The notes beneath the pieces were generated by a model. It ran no database searches. It was not told the DNA's origin and saw only the letters and a program-made list of their open reading frames with translations. From NCBI GenBank assembly GCA_015478945.1, contig JABUQX010021244.1, positions 12,501-76,500 on the forward strand: a DNA stretch of 64,000 nucleotides, written 5' to 3'. Below, piece after piece: positions 13,315 to 23,539 of the stretch (position 1 is its first letter; each line of letters begins with the position of its first letter). A program made the position numbers and the translations under genes. This DNA comes from Trachelipus rathkii (taxonomy: Eukaryota; Arthropoda; Malacostraca; Isopoda; Trachelipodidae).

Positions 13315-14250
13315 ATTGGATATTTTTACATTAACATAGTAATATTTAACAAAATTTTATCATAACCTTGTCTAATTATCATACTGATCAATGAATATAT
13401 GCTAAGATAACAAAGTTTTCACATCAAAAATGCTAACGTGTCATAAGCGGAACTAAGAGTATAATGTACAACGACAAACCTAACGCACCCTACTCACACT
13501 TTTCTAACATATCATGGATATTTTTGCATTAACATAGTAATATTTAACAAAATTTTATCATAACCTTGTGTAATTGCCATACTGATCAATGAATATATAA
13601 TAACGTAACAAAGTTTTCACATCAATAAAGCAAACATAGCATCACCTGAACTACGAATATAATGTACAATGACAAAACCTAACATACCTTACGATCGAAT
13701 AAACTGCTAACAATAACAAAGATCCATACTTAACAACAGTAAACTAACTAACAATGCATACAGAACGAACAGGCGCGACACTGATGTAGTAAATATTCAT
13801 TTAATAAATCAGTACGGCATTGATTATTTATTTATTTATTTTTTCAATTTTTTAATTTCATTTCTTTAAAACTTTTATTTAAAACTTTTTGTTTTTAAAA
13901 AACTTTTATTTAGTTTTAATTTTATTTCTTTAAAACTTTTTATTTTTAAAACTTTTAATTTTTAATTTTATTTCTTTAAAACTTTTTGTTTTTAACTAAA
14001 AATTTTATTCTTTTTTATGTTTATAACGTAAAAAATTTAAATTTTTACATACACTAAAACAGTAAATCAGTAAATCAAACCACAAACCCCATCACCCCTC
14101 AACCCATCCATGATCTATAGATCTATTGATCTATTAGGATAACAGCTGTCATAACAAAATTTTACACATGTTAAAGTTAAACTACGAACATAATATACTT
14201 AACACACAACAGCCGTACGATTAAACAGCCATCACTAGCATCTTAACCAA
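13315..14250. repeat. AT-rich dispersed repeat flanking the duplicated genes
   Basis: The motif TTAACATAGTAATATTTAAC followed by AAAATTTTATCATAACCTTG recurs at about 13,332 and 13,525, along with GATCAATGAATATA and AACAAAGTTTTCACATCA (about 190-bp period). Related units reappear at 15,665-16,200, 17,700-18,300 and around the second gene. 13,800-14,050 is T-rich with repeated TTTCTTTAAAACTTTTT. No coding sequence was found. Confidence 0.75.
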
Positions 14251-14351
14251 TAAAGTTTACATGGGGGGAAGTAAAAGAAGTTTTCATTTTTTATAACATA
14301 TAATTTTCAATGAAAAGAGCATTACATAAATACATAAATAAAAACATACGT

Positions 14352-14357
14352 TTTATT
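14352..14357 (-). terminator. AATAAA poly(A) signal for the first PC4-like gene
   Basis: The minus strand reads AAAATAAAACG about 20 nt past the stop codon of the gene at 14,376-15,140. The match and position are good for a short 3' UTR. The paralogue at 16,757 has only a degenerate TTTAAATATA at the equivalent place. Confidence 0.45.
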
Positions 14358-14375
14358 TTAAACATATTAATTCAT

Positions 14376-15140
14376 CTAATCAAAGGACAGGGGATTCTGC
14401 ATAAATTGAGCAAGTTCTATATATTTCTCCAGAGATTCAACACCCTTTGAAAAGATGTAAGTATAAATACCGCCTGCTACATTAGTCCATTCTTCGGCAT
14501 ACACAGGTTCATTAGCACGCATTCTCTCGTTCCAGAGAGAAGTAAACGTATCCTTGCTGATAGTTATTAAAGCATTCTTGTATATCGCATTATACGGTAA
14601 ACCACATGTTTCTTTGTAAATATCATAGATTACACCGTGAGCTATATGAATTAAGTCCTCGAGTATGTCGACCTCTTTAAGATGAGACGTTAATTCATTT
14701 TTCATTTTAACCAAAGCTGTAATATTTTCAGATGATTGAACAGTGAAACCTATACATGTACGCGCGAATGTGATAGCATTGATGGGCTTCCAATAGTTGC
14801 GTACATCAATACTATTAACATTATCAGAGGCGGTGAAAACAACCTCTATTCTATTATAACCTCTCACACTGTCACCTCTGATAGATATTTCACCTGGAAG
14901 CGATCCATCAGATGCCACATACTCAGCCTTTATCCAAGCTTCCGTGGTATCGATAATCTTGATGAATTCTTCAACCGAAATGAATAAAGGTCTATTATTT
15001 GCACCTCCGAATGGAATACAGGTAATATATCGCTCTCCATTCGTTTGACGAAAAAATATAAATACCACATCGTTAGGTATTACGAAGGTCCTTGTAAAGA
15101 TATTTCTAACGAGCTTAGGAGCCGAGTGAGATGTCATCAT
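14376..15140 (-). CDS. Intronless 254-aa protein, possible double PC4-like ssDNA-binding protein, paralogue 1
   Basis: Intact ORF with normal amino-acid composition in very AT-rich repeat DNA. I recognise no named family with certainty. Residues 111-154 (IDVRNYW, a Pro, then CIGFTV followed by a helix containing ENITALVKMKNEL) follow the PC4/p15 pattern: strands with basic and aromatic residues, G-[IL]-x-L/V, then an amphipathic helix. Residues 14-68 (FVIPNDVVFIFF ... RPLFISVEEFIKIID) look like a second, N-terminal copy. Residues 155-254 are predicted mostly helical. If correct, it would bind single-stranded DNA, perhaps as a transcription or replication cofactor. A tandem copy lies 2,381 bp away (16,757-17,506), about 65% identical by eye, with conserved flanks. 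ATG-ATG at the start allows either Met; the second aligns with the paralogue. A host gene or a gene from an endogenous virus or Maverick-like element are both possible. Confidence 0.7.
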   Translation of the reverse strand: MMTSHSAPKLVRNIFTRTFVIPNDVVFIFFRQTNGERYITCIPFGGANNRPLFISVEEFIKIIDTTEAWIKAEYVASDGSLPGEISIRGDSVRGYNRIEVVFTASDNVNSIDVRNYWKPINAITFARTCIGFTVQSSENITALVKMKNELTSHLKEVDILEDLIHIAHGVIYDIYKETCGLPYNAIYKNALITISKDTFTSLWNERMRANEPVYAEEWTNVAGGIYTYIFSKGVESLEKYIELAQFMQNPLSFD

Positions 15141-15221
15141 ACCTGCACAGCGAAAAATGTCTTACTGACGAAAATCGTGTGTATAAACAGACCTAAAAGG
15201 TAATGAGATTCTTTCTATCGA

Positions 15222-15229
15222 CCAATCAG
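15222..15229 (-). promoter_or_regulatory. Inverted CCAAT (Y-box) upstream of paralogue 1
   Basis: CCAATCAG on the plus strand is CTGATTGG for the antisense gene, 82 bp upstream of its first ATG. The same octamer sits 85 bp upstream of paralogue 2. The intervening sequence CACAGCGAAAAATGTCTTAC is conserved between both copies. CTGATTGG is the classic NF-Y Y-box core. Confidence 0.45.
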
Positions 15230-15479
15230 AAGAAAGTAAACAAGTATATGACGGACGAACGAACCATACTGGTTCAAATAATTCCATGCGTAGGCTCTAT
15301 ACCCTAACCGTTTTCTGTTCATGTCTGTATTTTCATGTTCAGGCTTTACAGTCGATTCATTTTCTGTTCGTATTTATATTTTCAAACCCAGGTCTTACGA
15401 ACAATTCGTTTCACTTTTTGTATTTGTATTTCCTGTTTCAGTAGAGTTATCAGACACAAGTAGAGAAATTGTTCAAGCT

Positions 15480-16560
15480 CCTCCCATTTTTCGAAACAAG
15501 TAGAGAAATTGTTCAAACTCCTCCCATTTTTCGAAACATTAAGCAATACCTATGATTCTTGTTTGATTCATTTTCGAAACATTAAGCAATACATTTGATT
15601 CTTATTTGTCACACGATCAACATAACATTTATTAAAAACATTTTATGTTTTTGCTAATGTCTTTATGTTTTATAACATTAGCATAGTAATTTTTTAAGAA
15701 AACCTAACAAAAATTTATCATGACATAACCTATCTATCATACTAATCAATGAATAAATACTAATCTATACAGAGTTGTCAAATTATCTTATACACTGATC
15801 AACGAGTATACGCTAACGTGACAAAGCTTTCACCTTAATAAAGCTAACATAGCATCATCTGAACTGATAATATAATGTACAACGACAAACCTAACACACC
15901 TTAAACACGAATAAGCAGTTAACATTAACAAATTTCCACACTTACCACCATCGAAGTAACTAACATATCATACAAAAACGTAACCTATCCACACTTTGTC
16001 AAGCATATCTTTAACATAGACCATACCCGATTCAAACTTTTTTCAAACATATCTCTAACATATCACTGTTATTTTACAGTAACATAATAACATTTAACAA
16101 AAATTTACCATAACTTAACCTATTTATCATACTAACCAACTCTCAAACATGAATAAACGGTTAAAATTAACAAAGTTCCGTACTTAACGACAGCAAAGTA
16201 ACTAACACAGCAAGCAAAATTGTATTTTCATACCCAGGTCTTACGAACAATACGTTTCACGTTTGTATTTGTATATCCTATTTCACTAGAGTTATCAGAT
16301 ACAAGTCGAAAAAATTGTTCAAACTCCTCCTACTTTACGAAACATTACGCAATACCTATGATTCTTGTTCGGGTCGTTTTCGAAACATTATGCTATACAT
16401 TTGATTCTTGCGTGTAGTAGGGTCAACATAACAAATTTATTAAAAATAATTTATGTTTTTGCTAATGTCTTTATGTTTTATAACATTAGCATGGTAATAT
16501 TTTTATTAGATCTATTAGGATAACAGCTAACATACCAAAGTTTTATTCTCGGTAGAGTTA
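15480..16560. repeat. Intergenic part of the tandem duplication and AT-rich repeats
   Basis: AAATTGTTCAA-CTCCTCCCA-TTTTTCGAAACA is duplicated in tandem at about 15,465-15,540, appears again at about 16,310-16,345, and upstream of paralogue 2 at about 17,605-17,640. It is followed each time by GCAATACCTATGATTCTTG. AT-rich TTAACA repeat units fill 15,650-16,200. The second copy of the gene's downstream region begins at about 16,508 (GATCTATTAGGATAACAGCT, also at 14,132). No other gene was seen. Confidence 0.75.
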
Positions 16561-16756
16561 AACTATGAACATAACATACTTAACACACAACAGCTGCACG
16601 AATAAACATCCTTCAATAGCATCTTAACCAATAAAGGTCACATGACTGAGGGAAGTAAAACAAGTTTTCATTTTTTTTATAACATATAATTTGCACTGAA
16701 AAGAGCATTATATAAATACATAAAAACATACGCTTTTTTTAAATATATTAAATCAT

Positions 16757-17506
16757 CTATTCATGGGACAGAGGATTCTGTATAATTTGAGCAAGTTCTA
16801 TATATCTCTCCAGAGATTCGACACCCTTTGAAAGGATGTAAATATAAATGTCACTTGCAACACTAAACCATTTTGGTTCAACAGCATTCATTCTCTCGCT
16901 CCAGAGAGAAGTAAACGTATCCAAGCTGATAGTTATTAGTGCACTCCTGTATACTGCGTTATACGGTAAACCACATGTTTCAGTGTAAATATCATAGATT
17001 ATACCGTGAGCTATATGTATTAAGTCCTCGAGTATGTCAACATGGTTAAGATGCGATGTTATTTCATTTTTTATTTTAATGAAAGCTGTAATATTTTCAG
17101 ATGTTTGAACTGTGAAACCTATACATGAACGCCAGAAAGTCGCCCCATCGATTGGTCTCCAATAGATGCGTACATCAAGGCTTTTAATATTGTCCCACGA
17201 CGAGAAAGCAGCATATATTCTATTAGAACCATCCTCACTGTCTCCCCAGTCAGATATTTCACAACGCATCGATGCATCGGATAACACACGCTCATCCGTT
17301 TCCCAAGCTGCAACGATGTCGATAATCTTGATGAATTCTTCAACAGAAATGAATAAGGGTCTATTATTTGAACCTATGGCTGGAATACAACCAATGGATC
17401 GGTCTCCATTCGGTTTACGAATAAATATAAATGATACATCATTGGGTATAACGAAAGACCTCGTAAAGATATCAACAACAAGCGTAGAGATGCGAGGAGA
17501 TGTCAT
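16757..17506 (-). CDS. Intronless 249-aa protein, possible PC4-like, paralogue 2
   Basis: Intact tandem paralogue of the gene at 14,376-15,140. It keeps the strongest shared blocks: FVIPNDV, NNRPLFISVEEFIKIID, CIGFTVQ-SENITA, VDILEDLIHIAHG, IYDIY-ETCGLPYNA, ALITIS-DTFTSLW-ERM and SKGVESLE-YIELAQ. The most variable part is residues 66-105, the linker between the two PC4-like halves, suggesting constraint on both halves and the C-terminal region. The single ATG start corresponds to Met-2 of paralogue 1. Both copies remain open despite about one third amino-acid difference, which argues for past or continuing selection rather than recent duplication of junk. Function is unproven; the PC4 relationship is my inference from pattern, not from a search. 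Shorter ORFs overlapping on the other strand are shadows. Confidence 0.7.
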   Translation of the reverse strand: MTSPRISTLVVDIFTRSFVIPNDVSFIFIRKPNGDRSIGCIPAIGSNNRPLFISVEEFIKIIDIVAAWETDERVLSDASMRCEISDWGDSEDGSNRIYAAFSSWDNIKSLDVRIYWRPIDGATFWRSCIGFTVQTSENITAFIKIKNEITSHLNHVDILEDLIHIAHGIIYDIYTETCGLPYNAVYRSALITISLDTFTSLWSERMNAVEPKWFSVASDIYIYILSKGVESLERYIELAQIIQNPLSHE

Positions 17507-17590
17507 CGTACCAGCACAGCGAAAAATGTCTTACTGATGGAAATCGTATGCGTAAGCAGTCCTCAAAGGTAATGAGATTCTTTCTTTCAA

Positions 17591-17598
17591 CCAATCAG
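17591..17598 (-). promoter_or_regulatory. Inverted CCAAT (Y-box) upstream of paralogue 2
   Basis: CCAATCAG lies 85 bp upstream of the ATG, matching the site 82 bp upstream of paralogue 1. Conservation of site, orientation and spacing across diverged copies supports a promoter role. Confidence 0.45.
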
Positions 17599-17699
17599 TT
17601 CGAGAATTTGCTCAAACTCCTCCCACTTTTCGAAACATTATGCAATACCTATGATTCTTGTCTGGTTCGTCTTCGAAACATTACGCAATACCATTGATT

Positions 17700-18310
17700 C
17701 TTGTTATGTTAACAAAGTTTCACACTTAACATCAGTAAAGTAACTAACATAACATACAAATTCGTAACCTATTCATACTTTCTCAAGCATACCTCTAACA
17801 TAACAATGTTAATTTTACATTAACATGGTAATATTTAACAAAAAGTTATCATAACATTGACTAATTACCATACTAATCAACGAATATACGCTCACGTAAT
17901 AAAGTTTTCACATCAATAAAGCTAACATAGCATAACCCGATCTAAGAAAATAGTGTACAGCGACAAACCTAACACAACTTACGCATGAATAAACTGTTAA
18001 CATTAACAAAAGTCCCGCACTTAACATCAGTAAAGTAACTAACATTGTATGCAAAACGTAACCTATTCATACTTTTTCAAACATATCTCTAACATATTAA
18101 ACGTTAATTTTACATTGACACAGTAATATTTAACAAAAATTTATCACATCCTTATCTAATTATCATAGAGAACAACGAATATACGCTAACGTAACAAAGT
18201 TTTTTTTTCACCTTAACATAGTATTTAACAAAAATTTATCATGACCTTACCTAGCTATCATAATTCCCAACAAATAATCGCAAACATAACAAAGTTTTAT
18301 CCTGACATAA
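17700..18310. repeat. AT-rich dispersed repeat units
   Basis: Further copies of the TTAACA...TAATATTTAACAAAAA-TTATCATAAC unit at about 17,820, 18,118 and 18,210, with CATCAGTAAAGTAACTAACA at about 17,731 and 18,023. This is the same family that flanks the duplicated genes. No ORF of interest. Confidence 0.75.
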
Positions 18311-18404
18311 CATAAAAATAAGTTCTTTGAATAAAATATCGTAGTAAAGTGTAATAGTTTACAGGTCCTAAACCGCTAAATCACTAAACCAAATCAACCG
18401 TCAA

Positions 18405-20757
18405 TTCTCAATGATCTGGAGCAACTAATTAAAGAACCCACACACATTCCAGATCGTCCCAACCAATTCTTGAACACACTTGACCTATGTTTCACCACTA
18501 TTCCTTCTCTTTAAATACACCACTTTCGCTCCTGTCGGTAAATCTGACCACAACCTTATATCTCTCAATTTTAATACTTTCTCTCTAACAGCTCCACCCT
18601 GCCCTATGCGTTTTTTCTGGCACTTTGATCGGGCCGATTGGGGGGCATTGCGTCGCTTCTACGCTAACTATAATTAGAATGACTGCTTTGACGATTACAG
18701 CTCCTGTAATCGTTGATGGGATGAGTAGGTTCATTCCTTCTTCGACTAAATCCTTATCTCCTCATAATCCATGGTTCGATCGTGCTTGCTCTCTGGCCAT
18801 TCAGACAAGAGACAGTGCGTATCGGGGGTGGAAAAATTCTCGTTCATCTATCACTCTTGCTAATTTTCATTCAGCTAGAAATCGTTGCAGGGATACTCTT
18901 CGACGAGCAAAGCGAGCTTTCATCAAACGAAAGTGTGCTAACCTCCTTAATTCTCCTACTTATAAATCTTTCTGGCCTCTTGCCAAAAACATCTCTAACA
19001 ACTTCTGTAAATCTGTCTTTCCTCCTCTTATTCGATCTGATGGTTCTGTTGCTAATTCTCCAACTGAAAAGGCCAATCTCTTCGGCCTCCTATTTTCCTC
19101 TAACTCAACCCTGGAAGATTCTGGCATTCCTCCTCCTCCTCCTTCTTATCTCAGGTGTCCAATGCCTTTGCCTGTGATTACATTTGATCGGGTTCATGGG
19201 CTTCTGAAATCTATGAACGTAAGGAAGTCGGGTGGCCCGGATGTCATTCCTCCCCAAGTTTTGAGGGAGTGTGCGTTCGTGCTGACCCCGCCCCTCGTTC
19301 AACTATATTCTCTATGTCTCAATACTAATACTTTCCCTCAGTGTTGGAAACACGCACATGTCCAACCTATTCCGAAAAAAGGAAGCCGCTCTGATCCTTC
19401 TAACTATCGCCCTATAGCTCTCACTTTTATTCTATCTAAGATCTTTGAAACCCTTCTCAATTCTCATTTGTTAGATCATCTGGAATCTCATTCACTTCTT
19501 TCCGATCGCCAGTACGGCTTTCGGAGCTCGAGGTCTACTGGCGATATACTTTCCTATCTTACTGATTTATGGTTTCCGCCCTTAGGAACTACGGGGAGAC
19601 TTGCGTGGTGGCGCTTGACATATCCAAAGCATTTGACCGGGTATGGCACGCGTCACTGCTCTCCAAGCTCCTCTCCTTCTCTTTGCTTACTTATGTCTAG
19701 TTTTCTTTCAAATCGCTCAATATCGGCTGTTGTTGATGGGGCGACTTCTTCCTTTTCTGTCAATAGTGGTGTTCCTCAGGGTTCTGTCTTATCTCCTACT
19801 TTATTCCTACTTTTCATTAATGATCTTCTCACCTGCACATCTAACTCTATTCACTCATATGCCGATGACTCGACCCTTCATTCTTCAACTCATTTCAATT
19901 CTGCTCCTTCTTTTACTTCTAGAATTGCCTCTCGTCTGAATCTTTCCGATTCTATTCTCGCTGATCTGGATAGAATTTCCGGGTGGGGTCGTCTGAACCT
20001 TGTGAAATTCAATTCTTTAAAACTCAACTTCTACAAATCTCCCTCTCTAAGACACCTTCCAACTTTCCTATCTCTTTCGACGGTTCTCTCGTCTCTCCTG
20101 TTGATAATATAAACATCCTTGGCCTTAACATAAACAAAAAAATGTCTTGGAAACCTTACATCACAACGGTTGCTAGGGCGGCCTCAAAGAAACTGGGAGT
20201 TCTGTTTAGACTGCGAGACTTTTTCCTCTTCTCAGTTGCTCCAGCTATATAAGGCCTCATCCGCCCCCTGTATGGAGTACTGCTCTCATATCTGGGGGAA
20301 TGGTTTCACCCGGCTTTTGGATAGGGGTCGAGTCAAAGGCCAAAAGGCTTATAAACTGTTCTACTTCCAGTTCCTTGACCCTCTATATCTGCGGCGCGAT
20401 GTTGGTGCTTTATCTCTTCTATATGGTACCGCAGCGGCGGAGTTATGCTCGAGGGAGCTTATCACCCGCGTACCTCCACCTTTACGTCGCCCTCGTAGAA
20501 CTAGGGGTGCTGTGTCGGCACGTGTCGTTTTGTGGTTGATATTTTTAACTCCAGACTAGTTCACTGCGGTGCTTCCTTCTTTCCTGCCATCTGTTCTGTG
20601 GAATTCTCTTCCATCTTCTGTGTTTCCTACTTAATTTAATCTCCCCTCGCTAAAATCTGCATCTGTGTCATCTGCGTAATTTACTTTAGTTGTTGACTTC
20701 TGAGGCGTGTAACCCCCTCCTTGAATAGGGCTCTGCCGTGAGTGGTGGTGTCAACTG
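18405..20757 (+). pseudogene. 5'-truncated, frameshifted non-LTR retrotransposon (Jockey/CR1-like), copy 1
   Basis: Starts inside the apurinic endonuclease domain: LNDLEQLIKEPTHIPDRP at about 18,407, then APVGKSDHNLISL near 18,530, the terminal SDHN motif of such endonucleases. Reverse transcriptase follows: RKSGGPDVIPP (about 19,226), NYRPIAL, QYGFRSSRSTGDIL (about 19,510), ALDISKAFDRVWH (about 19,613, in a shifted frame), VPQGSVLSPTLF (about 19,771) and the catalytic SYADDSTL box (about 19,855). The C-terminal part reads ASKKLGVLFRLR, then MEYCSHIWG after another shift. Frameshifts near 19,590-19,690, 20,030 and 20,250 make it dead. The 3' UTR ends in AGGGCTCTGCC ... GGTGGTG and runs directly into (TA)n, which may have grown from its tail. 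Confidence 0.88.
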
Positions 20758-20898
<141 letters not shown>

Positions 20899-20959
20899 TG
20901 CGGTGCGCTAAGATAACGAATGATGCGGTGCTGGTGTACGACCTCCCGATGTGGTGCCG

Positions 20960-22151
20960 AAAAACCCGGAGCTCTGCCAACCCTACTTTGGATCATATGG
21001 AATTTCATTCCCTTCTTCCGGATCCTCAGTATGGCTTTCGGCGCTGGAGGTGTATTGGTGATATTCTTTTTATCTCACAGATTTATGGTCTTCTCTCCTT
21101 AGGGACTTTCGGAAGTTTTGCGTGATGGCGCCTGACATATCCATGGCATTGGGCTGGGTATGGCATGAGTCGTTGCTTTCCAACCTCTCCTCCTTTGGGT
21201 TTCCTACTTCTTTTAGCTTTATTTACCTATAGCTTTCTTTCATTCGCTCCATATTGACACTTACTGATGGAGAGACTTCTTTACTCTCTCTGTAGCGGTG
21301 TTCCTCAGGGTTCTGTCATAACTCTTTTTCTATCCCTAGTTTTCATTAATGATCTGCTCATTTGCTCGTCTAACTCTATCCATTCACATACCGATGGCTC
21401 GATTCTTCATTCTTCTACTCATTTCAAATCTCCTACTTATTTTGCATCTGGAGTTGCCTCTCGTCTTATTCTTTCCGATTCTATTCTTGCTAATCTGAAT
21501 AGATTTACCCAGTTCGGCAGTCTCAATCTTATGAAATTAATCTCTTTAAAAACCCAATTTCTACAAGACTCCCTCGCAAAGTCATCTAACTTTTTTATCT
21601 CTTTTGATAGCTCTTCGGTCTCTCCTGTTGACCATATAAATATCCTTAGCTTTACCCTTAAAAAAATGTCTTGCAAACATTATTATATCGCAACAACTGC
21701 CTGCTAGGTTTAAAAAAAAACTGGGGGTCTGTTCAGACTGCGAGAATTTATTTCCCCTTTTCAGTTATTCCAACAATACAAGGATCTTATCTGCCATTGC
21801 ATGGAGTATCGTTCTCATGTCTGGGATGGCTCAGGTTTCGCTCTTCTTTTGAACTGGGTCGATTCAAACGCCAAAAAGTTTATAAACTTTAACAAATTTT
21901 AAAATTTCCTAGAGACTTTTTAATCTTTGCGACATGACGTAGCTACCTTGTCTCTTTTCTATAAGTACTACAACGACAAGTAATCGAGGGAACTGACCAT
22001 TTATGTACCATGAACATTGCGACACCATCGTTGCAGAAGGGGTGCAGTGTCTGAACATAAATTTTGTGTGGATATTGACAACTCTAGGCTTGCTTGCTGT
22101 GGAGCTTCCTTCTTTCCAGCCACCTCTGTGTGCTCTGTGAAATTATCTTCC

Positions 22152-22206
<55 letters not shown>

Positions 22207-22388
22207 TCCTATCCAATTTAATGTATCTTACTTTAAAGATTGAGCCGGTGCTCACCTAAGAAATTTGGGTTAGTAGGGCAATGTATGAGTTTTTATTTTT
22301 TTTTAAAGCACTTTTGCTGTTTTACCTCCCTCCTCGAGTAGGGCTCTGCCCGTTATAGGTGGTGATATCTGCCAAAAAAAAATTAAAT
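20960..22388 (+). pseudogene. Heavily decayed second copy of the same LINE, copy 2
   Basis: Begins within the reverse transcriptase (LPDPQYGFRRWRCIGDIL, about 21,013) and follows copy 1 through VPQGSVI (about 21,299), the degraded catalytic box (SYADD of copy 1 is now SHTDG at about 21,383), PVDHINIL and KKMSCK, to the C-terminal region near 21,890. Many frameshifts and stops. The 3' UTR contains a (GA)n tract and ends AGGGCTCTGCC (22,340-22,350), GGTGGTG, then poly-A at about 22,374. More diverged than copy 1, so probably an older insertion. Both copies are in the same orientation. Confidence 0.85.
22156..22203. repeat. (GA)n microsatellite
   Basis: 24 GA repeats within the 3' part of LINE copy 2. 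Confidence 0.97.
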
Positions 22389-22489
22389 AAATGCTCATGG
22401 TGTTCATAGTTAATATAAACTGCAAATATAACATTTCATTAAAAATTGTTTTTTAACCATTTAATGAATACATTTTACAACAAATACAG

Positions 22490-22989
22490 GATAACAGAAT
22501 TATGAAACAGCTTGATGCGTATAAAATAAACACTATGAATAAACTATTTTTGTTATTGCTCGTTGTGGTCCCTTTAATGATATTAATCCTTACGTCATTT
22601 TATGAAGATAGTAGGATCAAAATCATTCTATTGCGGAATGATTCAGATGAAAGATTATTATTACTCCACAATGAAGAATCTTTCAATCATAAAAAATCTA
22701 TTTTCTTCATTGAAAGCTTTGGAAAGGATTACATTCCAGGGAGGTTCCTTTGTTCTATAGAGTCAGCAGCATTGGTTCATGAGGACACATTCATTGACGT
22801 TTTGATGACGTCACAAAAGCTCCGAAATTCGGAAGGGATTAAAAGTTTATTAAAGAAGTATCCGAATATCAGGTTTCTTTATTTAAATGCAACAACTCTT
22901 GCCCTTAACACAACTCTGGAGAAATGGTTCTTAGAGGAAAAGTGGAAAGTCACCAAATATCCAGAAATGAATTTGAGTGATATTCTAAG
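22490..22989 (+). CDS. First coding exon of an alpha-1,4-galactosyltransferase (A4GALT/Gb3 synthase)-like gene
   Basis: The family transfers a sugar in alpha-1,4 linkage to glycolipids or glycans in the Golgi lumen. The coding part starts at ATG 22,502 (163 codons visible). Residues 1-14 are cytosolic; 15-33 (LFLLLLVVVPLMILILTSF) form the type II signal anchor; the lumenal stem and start of the catalytic domain follow. Family signatures are FFIESFGKDYIPGRFLCSIESAA (65-90 region, with the conserved Cys-84 and ESAA) and LEKWFLEEKWKVTKYP-LSDILR at the end. The DxD sugar-nucleotide motif is absent and must lie on the next exon. N-glycosylation sequons at 46, 129, 136 and 157. Acceptor: T-rich tract and AAATACAG at 22,489. 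Donor: AAG/GTAAGT at 22,989/22,990, phase 2. Met-12 is an alternative start. No downstream exon is recognisable in the window; the following DNA is transposon-filled intron or degraded sequence. Confidence 0.8.
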
Positions 22990-23269
22990 GTAAGTATCTT
23001 TAAAAAGTATCTTTAAAAAGTAAATGCAATTCTCATACATTTTTATAATATATGATAACATTGTACAAAGATTTTATAATAACACATCTAGAGCATATCT
23101 TATATTCAGAAGAATAAAATTCCTATATGCTGAATTAAATATCGCATGGCTGATAAAATATATTTTTTTTAAAATCTGATTATTCATATAAAAAGGAAAG
23201 CATTTTTAGCATATATTCATCAATATTCTATTTAAAAAAAGTATATTAAGATGGGTTTTTTTTCATATG

Positions 23270-23480
23270 GAAAGGAAGGATGATTGTTGATTAGTTAAGT
23301 GGTTGCATAGTGGAGAGTGTGCTGGGAATCAACCGACTGCGAAACCGAATAAAATGTGGATTGAGCCAGTAAAGAAATGTTTGAAGGAAAGGAATGCGAG
23401 TTTGGGAGAGGAGAGGGGGTATGGTTGTGGGCCTGGCCCTAGGGATTACCCCTACATTACTGAGATACCACAGTGGAATT
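23270..23480 (+). pseudogene. LINE C-terminal fragment
   Basis: Reads SGECAGNQPTAKPNKMWIEP then VKKCLKERNASLGEERG, matching the C-terminal SGECVG-RPxGRPKxxWIxxVKxCLKxRN block also found at about 28,285 and 30,480. It is a short 3' remnant of that other LINE family, within the presumed intron of the galactosyltransferase gene. Confidence 0.72.
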
Positions 23481-23539
23481 CTGTTGCGGTGTTGTCTTAC
23501 GTAACGAAGAACATGCTCCTTTATTTCAGTAATATCTTT

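Noticed and set aside
17119..17537. ORFs overlapping paralogue 2 in other frames (74 and 123 codons)
   Set aside because: Shadows; not conserved in the equivalent frames of paralogue 1.
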